Assembly: GCF_027595985.1 (NCBI RefSeq)
Contig: NC_073303.1
Location: forward strand, 190,150,972-190,214,971
Direction: 5' to 3'
From: Sorex araneus
Taxonomy: Eukaryota; Chordata; Mammalia; Eulipotyphla; Soricidae
Length of the DNA stretch: 64,000 nucleotides
Shown here: positions 56,463-64,000 of the stretch, one piece after another
How the letters are laid out: each line of letters opens with the position of its first letter
Numbering within the stretch: the stretch's first letter is position 1
The notes under the pieces: model-generated
Seen by the model: only the letters and a program-made list of their open reading frames with translations
Databases searched by the model: none
Told to the model about the DNA's origin: nothing
Translations under genes and position numbers: made by a program

Positions 56463-57395
56463 TTCTGATAATGAACTTCTGATAATGTTCACTTGATAAC
56501 AGGTTAACGTTGTAATCTACCAGATTTCTTTACATTGAAATTATACTTTCTTTCTTTGTAATTAATAAATATTTCATGGCAAAGAACTTTTTAAAATGAA
56601 AATACTAATCCCCCTTCAAATATTCAAATTATTTATTTATTTATGCCTATATGATTGACTATTTAATGAACTAAAATTCATAACAGTCATTCATTTTGAT
56701 GCTTAAACTGTTGTGTTAACCACTTTTGGTGGTTTCATATATTCTCAGTGTATTTCTATTATTCTTTGTGTGTTTTTCTATTCTCTGACATAATAAATAT
56801 TCTAGAATCATCTTGTCGTTTCCCGACCCATCCTAGAGTTACCCGCGCCCTGTCTCCCTCCCCCTCAGGAACTCTGTTTCCTTGAGTGAGAATAGTATAT
56901 TGAAGCCAAGATCTGTGTGCAAAATATACTTAATATCACTGGGGCATCTCAGCTTCCAGACTTTCTCACAGGAGTTAAAACTAATAAAAATATAATAATA
57001 TGCACACAAAGACAGACTTAATTTTCCCTCTCTAGATCTCTATATGTACATATATATATGAGTTCATACCAATAATTCGAATTTAAATCCAATCTTAATT
57101 CATTGAGTACTTTTTAATTTTTCATTTCTTTATTTGTACCTTCCTTTACTATAATTGAAAAATATGCCCTCAACTTTTATGAAAATATTTCCTTAGTTTA
57201 CTCCCCCATCCCCTTTAAGCTTGGATTATTACTACGACTCCATCCCATTTTACAAAGCACTCCTCTCTCTGCTTGGTTCTGACACTTAATCCAGATGATC
57301 TTACAGATTCCTTCTACTCTTCTGGCCTCTGAGGCGCAGAGCTTCCTTACACAGAGATCCTTCTGTTCCCCCTTTTTCCCTGATACCTGGGTTTT
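56463..57395. other. AT-rich unique flank
   Basis: No gene or clear repeat was seen. Confidence 0.5.
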
Positions 57396-57399
57396 CCTG

Positions 57400-57532
57400 T
57401 CACAGCACTAAGGATTACTCTTAATGTGAGTAATGTGAGACTCTGGGGCCAAATGAGGTGCTAGGGACTTAACCCAAGTTGGCTGGGTGTAAAGTAAGCA
57501 CCTTACACGCTATACTAGCCCTCCAGACCCTG
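57400..57532 (-). mobile_element. Old SOR-related SINE
   Basis: AAGGATTACTCTTAATGTGAG...GGTGCTAGGGACTTAACCCAAGTTGGCTGGGTGTAAAG...GCTATACTAGCCCTCCAG. Confidence 0.6.
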
Positions 57533-58655
57533 ATTTTTAAATTAAATGTCAAGTTTCTTAAACATTTAAATTATTCAATTATTAGAAAGGAAATGTATGG
57601 GGATAGTTCTGTAAATTTTCTATGGCTTGACTATATAAAGAATGCTAATGAAAGACAAACCTTTCTGGAGAAGTTAACCATAGTGCCATAGAAGAGAAGC
57701 CTTTTTATTTTTTATTTTAATTTTTATTCTTATTGTTTTTGAGAAGCCCTTTTAATCTGAGAGAGAAGTGGAGAGGAAAGAAATATAATTCCAATAACAG
57801 ATTAAGCTTGAGGGCCAAATTCCTGGTATTCAGTCAAGATTTATTTAACCCTACTTTTCTGTTCCTTATTGGATGCTTTTTCATTTGTCTATTACTGAGA
57901 AACGGTTATGAATTTTATGATTGCAAGGAATTTACCTCTCTGTGCCATCAGCATTAGAAACCTGAGCAATGTTTCCTTGGAGATGCTGTCACTGGTTACA
58001 GAATACCCATTTTTATAGGAGAGATGGGGGTATCCTTTCTCACAATAAGCTTCTTGTGAGTAAGACAGGAGCATAGCAAAGTAATATCAGACAGAAGCAA
58101 GTCACTGGGGGTTTAAGCCTAACCATGTGGAACATTTGTCAAGGGCTCTGGGTTCAACATCTGACCCCTTCACATCATTGATCATTGGTCATTTGTTTTC
58201 TGAATATCAACATGTCTCTAACATTTGACTGTCAGGCAAATGTAGAAAGTCATTAACCCGATAAACTGTAACAGCCCCCAAGGACCGACAGTCTATCATG
58301 TCAAGTCTACTTTAGAGAGATTTTTGACTTCATGGATCATTGATTTGATAAATCAAAATGAATCCTTTAAGGCCCTCATGTTTATCAGGTTACTGCAGTA
58401 GTCTTGCACACTCAATGAATCTGTTTCTTGGAGTCCAGATATCTGGGAGGTAGCCGGCATTGCTACACCAGTTGGTGAAGCTCCTGAATTCTAATATTCC
58501 CTGGAAGAGATGTTTCACATTTTGACTTAAAAATAAAGCAAAACCACTACTGTAAAGTATGCTTCTATTTCACTCTTGAATATTTACAGAAATTCTCTAG
58601 CAGGATGGGGAACTCCCAGTTAGTGAGGGCCACCAAGGCTATGCTAACAATTTGA
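57533..58655. other. Unique flank
   Basis: No supported gene. The short frames at 57479-57957 are not recognised. Confidence 0.45.
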
Positions 58656-58659
58656 GGGA

Positions 58660-58775
58660 CCTCTAAGGCTACACCTGGCAGTGCTGTTAAGGTCATGCAG
58701 TGCTGAGGGTTGAACTTGGGACCTTACGTACAGAAGTATGTGACCCTGATCCTTGGGTTACCTCACAAGCCTCTT
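58660..58775 (-). mobile_element. Old SINE-related sequence
   Basis: GGCTACACCTGGCAGTGCTG...GTGCTGAGGGTTGAACTTGGGACC is in inverted order. Confidence 0.55.
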
Positions 58776-58854
58776 GAAGCAATTCTTAAAGTATTTGTCA
58801 CGAAAACATCAACACTATAATGACTTATCTTAGAGCTAGAAGATATAGACTTGA

Positions 58855-59020
58855 AGGCCAAGACTGTTATTGTGACCTTAATTTTATCATTTGTGAGATG
58901 GAGATGATTATTGACTCACAAAGCTTTTCCTTGCCTTAGTTTAAGCTGTCAAGTGAAAGTTATTTCAAACCTTGAAAACTCCATGTAAATGTAAGGCACT
59001 GTTAGTACTTTGCTAAAAGT
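58855..59020 (+). mobile_element. Probable MIR element
   Basis: GACCTTAATTTTATCATTTGTGAGATGGAGATGATTATTGACTCAC...TGTAAATGTAAGGCACTG resembles the MIR 3' half. Confidence 0.55.
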
Positions 59021-59044
59021 GGATGATTTGAAGATAAAACACTG

Positions 59045-59760
59045 TTAAAAAATTTTTTAATAAATCACCATAAGATAGTTACAAGCGTTCATATTTGGGT
59101 TACAATCACACAATGATCAAACACCCATCCCTCCACCAGATAAAATGCTTTTAAGAAAATAAAAAAAACAGTGTTCATCTTTTACTTTCTAAGTTACTTC
59201 ACTCAGCATGACATCCAAGTTGCAACAAATTACAAATTTTTATATTTTCTTATAGCTGAGGAATTTGCCATTGCATATGTATGTATGTATTTATGTATAC
59301 ATATCTAATATAGCACAATTTCTGTATCCACTCATTTTGGGTTGTTTCCAGATCTTGGCTTTTATAAACAGTATTGCAATACATGTAAGTGTACATATGT
59401 CTTCTTTGGTGTGGCTTCTAATTTGGATTAATGTTTTTTCATTCTTGGGAGTGGAATTTCGGAGTCAATATTCTTCACGTGTTGGAAAGTCTCAGAACTG
59501 GTTTCCAGAGAGACTGAGCTATGCAACAGTTCCATCAACAGTAAATATTGGATGATCTCACTCATATGTGCAGTATAAAGAAACAAAGAAAGGGCTTGGG
59601 CACTACACAGTGGAAACAAATCTTAAGACATAATCAATAAAACTGGCAACTGCAGTGGAGAGAAGGGAACGGGCAATTGCAAAATGCTGGTGATACCTTG
59701 AAACACTGACAGAAGATCTATAAAATAATGCCTTCATTACTATTGACATCAGGATTCCTC
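59045..59760. mobile_element. Composite L1: antisense piece joined to sense 3' UTR
   Basis: 59050-59140 is antisense L1 3' end (AATCACCATAAGATAGTTACAAGC). 59165-59545 is antisense ORF2-region sequence (CTTACTTCACTCAGCATGACATCC...GGGTTGTTTCCAGATCTTGGC). From about 59546 the orientation flips to sense (GATGATCTCACTCATATGTGCAGTATAAAGAAACAAAG). At least one inversion must have occurred. Confidence 0.7.
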
Positions 59761-60316
59761 AATTAAAATTTTTTGAAAAAGAAAAATTCCAAACAAAAAT
59801 AAAGTAATAAAATTTTCCTTAAGAAATTTCCTTAAGAAAGCGAGGATAATGTTATGCAGGTGTAAGTATGTTTTCAGCTTAAATAAGTACGTTTCTGATA
59901 TTTTATGAGTTAATATTAAGTACTTATTGTTAATTCCAAAACTTTTCAAAAATGCTGATTTTGAAAAAAATTGCCTTGCTTTAAAATCAACTTTTCCAAT
60001 GATATACAACTATTTAGTTCTCAAATAACTTCTAGGCAAGGTCTTAACTATTAATGACAAGAGAAATGTTTCATTCACAATAAATTGAATGGTTGATTCC
60101 AAATCATCTAGTCTATAGCCTATGACAATGAAAATGAAGACCCCTGGTTTGGAATCTAGACATCCCAATCAGATATTAGCATAAAACTATCTATTCTAAT
60201 ACTTTCAACCAATAACTTGAGAGGGTATTAAAATTCTCCATCTAGGGAAAATTGAGTTTGCCCCAGCTGGAAGACATATATTACCATAAATAATTTGAAT
60301 ATTAGACAAAGGCAAG

Positions 60317-60318
<2 letters not shown>

Positions 60319-60349
<31 letters not shown>
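60319..60349 (+). repeat. (TA)n microsatellite
   Basis: About fifteen TA units lie directly beside the tail of the following inverted SINE. Confidence 0.95.
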
Positions 60350-60351
<2 letters not shown>

Positions 60352-60519
60352 TTTTCTTTTTGGGTTACACCTGGTGATGCACAGGGGTCACTCCTGGCTC
60401 ATGCACTCGGGAACTACCCCTGGTGATGTTCAGGGGACCATATGGGATGCTGGGATTCAAACCCGGGTTGGCCGCGTGCAAGGCAAACACCCTACCCGCT
60501 GTGCTGTCACTCCAGCCCC
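60350..60519 (-). mobile_element. SOR-type SINE, poly(A) class
   Basis: A full-length inverted copy. The target duplication AAGGCAAGCT lies at 60309-60318 and 60520-60529, with the (TA)n between the first duplicate and the tail. Confidence 0.95.
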
Positions 60520-60659
60520 AAGGCAAGCTATGTTTTAAGTCAACCTTTCAAAATAACAAAAAAAAAAATTTACTGTGGTTTTTATACTAAAATGGAACAA
60601 AATGGAACTATTGGTTGAGTTAACTTCAAAAAATGGTGGTTATTTTACAAAAAATATGG

Positions 60660-60778
60660 AATTATACAGAAATAACAGGAGTGCAGAGTTCCTTTCTGCA
60701 TTGTGATTTTTGGGAGCCCTTGGTGCATATTCCAAGGAGGGGAATTGCTGAATTAAATTGAAGGTCAATTCCTAAGGT
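60660..60778 (-). mobile_element. L1 fragment, antisense
   Basis: TGGTGCATATTCCAAGGAGGGGAATTGCTGAATTAAATTGAAGG resembles the antisense L1 stretch common in mammals. A (TTTTG)n follows at 60779-60803. Confidence 0.5.
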
Positions 60779-60959
60779 TTTTGTTTTGTTTTGTTTTGTT
60801 TTAAGTAGTGCTCACATTGCCTTTGAAATGAATTGTTAAGCTGGGCTCTCTTGGGATCCAAACCCACTGTACTATCTTTTCAGCCCTTTTGGTGATCAGT
60901 TAAACTGTCCTCTTAACGAACTCTGTAGCCTTTGTCTCAGAAATGTTCTAGTGAAGGGA

Positions 60960-61140
60960 CTGGAGCGATAGTACGGCAGTTAGGGTGTTTGTCTTGCATG
61001 AGACCAACCTGGGTTCAATTTCTGACATCGTATATGGTTCCTTAAGCATCATCAGGAGTGATTCCTGAGTGCAGAGCTAGGACCAAGCCCTGAGGACTGT
61101 GGGGTGTGTCCCCCCACCACTAGAAACAAAGAAGAAGAAA
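60960..61140 (+). mobile_element. SOR-type SINE, poly(A) class, with 20-bp target duplication
   Basis: The body is moderately diverged and ends CCCCCCACCACTAGAAACAAAGAAGAAGAAA. The flanking duplication at 60940-60959 and 61141-61160 is perfect over 20 bp. Confidence 0.95.
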
Positions 61141-61160
61141 GAAATGTTCTAGTGAAGGGA

Positions 61161-62326
61161 GACTCAGTCACTCAACCATTAATTCCTATCTCTCATTGGT
61201 TGAAATTTTCCTTTCTACACTACACATTTTGCACTACTCACTTCCAAGGTGTGCTTGCTTGGGGATCTTGTAGGCTGAGTTATCAGAGTGACTTCAGTAA
61301 CTTTAAAATTTGAAGGATGTCATCATCAAATGCTGATCACTTACATGGTATTATCTTTTACAGTTATGTTGAAATCCAGCGGGCCCAGGGATGTAAGGCA
61401 AGTCACTAGAAGTGTCTGCTACAATGAGAAAGCAAAAAATATAAGAGAATAATTGTCTAATTATAAGAGTTGGTATCCTGTGGCTATAGGCTCACAGGTT
61501 GCCTAGAGTGAAGAATCCATGGTGTTCCTCTAACACTCATCAGAAAAGAGACTGCTGTGATTCTGGTGATTAATGCCAAGTATCTTAATGAATATATATT
61601 TGCAATGACAGGTCTAACAAGTTCTTTTAGTTTGAAAGATGTCCATGAATACAATATCAGATACTTTGATCCTAAATGTTTGAAGTAACATCTGAGCTGT
61701 AATTTTGCTTCCCCAGTGGGCTTACCTTCAAGTAGATGTTTTCTTGTGTACATGTACCTTTTTTCAGACAAGTCTCCCAATCCATGTAAGAGCATACTTG
61801 GAATTCTGGTTTGAGACAATTTGGGAAAGGTTTATCATGTTTCAAATTATTATCATTCCAGAGAAAATCAACGAGTCATAGAGTAAGGGGTACTAGAATG
61901 TTTTAAAAAATGTCAGGACCAAAAAAGAGTGAATTATGCTAAGCCCCTCCAAGACATAATACTTAACTAAAAATTTCCATCGTCTTCACAATTGGAAATT
62001 CAAACTAATCCACCTGAAATTTCCTGGTCAGTGCTATTAAGGTGATCTGTAATTAAATTTCTGCCACTTGATTGAGTGGCTTTCCCTGAAATCTTATTTT
62101 TCTTTTGAAGCAATATGTTCATCTGCCTATTAAGATTTATTTTGCATAACTCCTTGTGTGACCTTTCTGTTTGCTAGATAGGATGCTACCTGATTAACAA
62201 AAATATTAAGTTATATGGATTTGTTTGGGTTACGTTTGTTTTTAACAAGGGTAATAAACATTTCATGGAATCTGATATTTTGAATGATTCAATAGGAGTT
62301 CCTTACATTACAGAAACTAATAGAGA
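61161..62326. other. Unique flank
   Basis: The 111-codon minus-strand frame at 61484-61819 has no domain I recognise and no splice or promoter context. I see no other gene or clear repeat. Confidence 0.45.
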
Positions 62327-62527
62327 AGGCTGGAGAGATAATAACAGTGGGTAGAGTGCTTGCCTTGCATGTGGCCAACCCAGGTTCGATTCCTGATGTC
62401 CTGATTCCATATGATCTCCAGAGCACCTCTGGGAGTGACTCCTGAGTGACTCCTGAGCCCAGATCCAGGAGTAAACCCTCACCATAGTTAGGTGTGCCCC
62501 CCCAAACAAAACAAAACAAAAAAGCAA
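62327..62527 (+). mobile_element. SOR-type SINE, poly(A) class, with internal duplication
   Basis: Contains TGACTCCTGAG twice in tandem near 62438-62459. The target duplication AAACTAATAGARA lies at 62314-62326 and 62528-62540. Confidence 0.92.
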
Positions 62528-62706
62528 AAACTAATAGAAATTTAATAATTACCTTGTGAAGGACAGGCTGCAATGAGATCTTGTTTCTCTAGAATTCAGC
62601 TCAATATTCTACAATAGAATCTGAGATAATAGTCTCTTGTCAATTTGCATAATCAATATTTCACTTTGGATTACACGGGGTCATTGTTTAAATGATACAC
62701 TTTCTG

Positions 62707-62891
62707 CTTTTTTTTTTGCTTTTTTTTTTTGGGGGGTCACACCTGGCGATGCACAGGGGCTACTCCTGGCTCTGTACTCAGGAATTACTCCTGGCGGTGC
62801 TCAGGGGACCATATGGGATGCTGGGAATCAAACCTGGATCGGCCATGTGCAAGGCAAACGCCCTACCTGCTGTGCTATCACTCCAGCCCCC
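62707..62891 (-). mobile_element. SOR-type SINE, poly(A) class, youngest-looking
   Basis: A full-length inverted copy. The perfect 18-bp target duplication TAAATGATACACTTTCTG lies at 62689-62706 and 62892-62909. Confidence 0.97.
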
Positions 62892-62909
62892 TAAATGATA
62901 CACTTTCTG

Positions 62910-63524
62910 ACCTTTAGACTTTTAAATCACTGAGCTTAGTGAAATTCCCCATGTACCTCTAAAGATTTGTGGAAAGGCATAGGAGTATAGGTACTTGGAA
63001 TGTTTTGAATACCAAAAGCCAAAACTGCACAAGTAAATGACAAGACTTTTGAAAGAATGCTTAACAGCTGGCTGAATAAATCAACCAACTTGAAACATTC
63101 ATTTAACACCTCTCTGGAATTTTCTTTCCTCAAAATAAGGGTTTTTCAAGGGAAAATAGATCACAGGTAGGTATTTCAGTACCTCTGGAAAAACAATTTC
63201 CTTCTTATACACAAAACCAAACCTTTTATTTCAAGGATAACTGTGGTGTGGGATTCAAACTGATAAGATTTTACTATATCTGCACAGTCCAGAGTAAATA
63301 CTGTAAAAAAACGTTTCCGTAACAAAATCATGTTGTGGCCTCAGAAGTTGGATTTCATAATTTTTGTTTGGACATTATTTGTTAGGAAAACATAATTTCT
63401 GTTGTTTCCTCTTGTTTGGCACCATTTCCAAGCCAGAATCTTTCTGTGAGACTAGAATCTTTCCTGTTCTATTTAAGCAGAAAGCACCTCACTTAGAAAG
63501 CACCTCACTTAGAAAATTATAAAA
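62910..63524. other. Unique flank
   Basis: A 16-18-bp tandem duplication (AAAGCACCTCACTTAG) lies at about 63480-63514. No gene seen. Confidence 0.5.
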
Positions 63525-64000
63525 GAAAGAATTGGAAAGAGGACATGTGGAAAATGAAACACATCTTTTTTTCATGGATTGGGAGTATTAATATCATCAA
63601 AATGACAATCTTGTCCAAAGAACTCTACAGATTCAATGCAGTCCCTATAAAAACACCCATGAAATCTTTAAAGACATAGGTCAAATATGGAGCAATAAAA
63701 CCCTCAATAATAAAACCCTCAGAAAAGCCAGAAAAATCCTAGAGAAAAAGAAAAATGGAGGCTTCTCTTTCCTCAATTTAAATTATACTATAAATCTGTA
63801 GTAATCAAAACATGTGGTATTGGAATAAGGACAGACTTGTAGACCAATGGGTTAGAAGAATTAAGAGTCCGCAGACAGATTCTCAGTTATATGGACAGTA
63901 AATCTTCAACAAAGAAGTACAAAGAATGGAGTGGAGCAAAGACGGCCTCTTCAACAAATAGTGCTGGAAAAATTTGATGGTCACATAAAAAGAAAAAGAA
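63525..64000 (+). mobile_element. L1 ORF2 fragment running off the window
   Basis: AATATCATCAAAATGACAATCTTGTCCAAAGAACTCTACAGATTCAATGCAGTCCCTAT, GTGGTATTGGAATAAGGACAGAC and CTCTTCAACAAATAGTGCTGG are typical of mammalian L1 ORF2 downstream of the polymerase domain. No long frame is open, so it is a dead copy. A 13-14-bp repeat (AATAAAACCCTC) occurs near 63692-63720. Confidence 0.85.

Noticed and set aside
61484..61819. 111-codon minus-strand frame as a novel gene
   Set aside because: No recognisable domain, signal, promoter or splice context. The length is within chance expectation for a 64-kb window.
1..64000. CRISPR arrays, operons, bacterial elements or a complete autonomous mobile system
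   Set aside because: The regular 34-bp array at 18.6 kb has no unique spacers and sits in mammalian intron DNA. All LINE copies are truncated.

Overview
The window is mammalian nuclear DNA, most likely from a red-toothed shrew (Sorex or a close relative). The main reason is the dominant repeat. It is a tRNA-headed SINE beginning GGGGCTGGAGCGATAGCACAG, with a polymerase III B box (GGTTCGATTCC) and a tail ending GTGTGACCCAAAAAGC(A)n, which I recognise as the shrew SOR-type SINE. The species call rests on memory of that repeat, not on a search. Ancient MIR and L1 sequences confirm a placental mammal.

One protein-coding gene is supported. On the minus strand at 23263-23319 lies the first coding exon of the amyloid precursor protein gene (APP). 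It encodes 19 residues of signal peptide and ends at a consensus splice donor. Upstream are a 145-nt 5'UTR, a predicted cap site near 23464, an E-box/AP-1 (USF) site and the conserved CTCF (APB-beta) site, all inside a CpG island at about 21.84-23.80 kb. Everything below 23263 is therefore the 5' part of APP intron 1. Everything above about 23.6 kb is the promoter-distal 5' flank. All long ORFs inside the CpG island are GC-driven shadows.

Layout: 0-2.5 kb holds purine-rich L1 3' ends and SINE pieces. 2.5-18.6 kb is intron with SINEs and unique sequence. 18.63-19.09 kb is a minisatellite with a CCAAT motif every 33-34 bp. 19.1-21.8 kb is unique intron with a possible conserved element near 20.3-20.6 kb. 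21.8-24.0 kb is the APP CpG island and promoter, bounded by an 88-bp (CT)n tract. 24-38 kb is sparse flank with old repeats. 38-45 kb is a dense SINE/LINE cluster with an RTE LINE fragment and an inverted duplication. 45-49 kb is mostly unique. 49-64 kb is mixed SINE/L1, including a 5'-inverted L1 nested in an older SINE and an L1 ORF2 fragment running off the end.

The most interesting pattern is in the repeats. Two SINE designs share the same tRNA-like head. One ends in poly(A), as expected for L1-driven copying. The other ends in a segment homologous to the last codons of an RTE-type LINE, followed by a short tandem tail and no poly(A). A fragment of such an RTE LINE sits in the same window (39.25-39.59 kb), so the source of that tail can be read directly. 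Other points worth checking are the CCAAT array in APP intron 1, apparent loss of the APP 5'UTR iron-responsive-element core, and a roughly 97 percent identical 118-bp inverted duplication inserted into a SINE.
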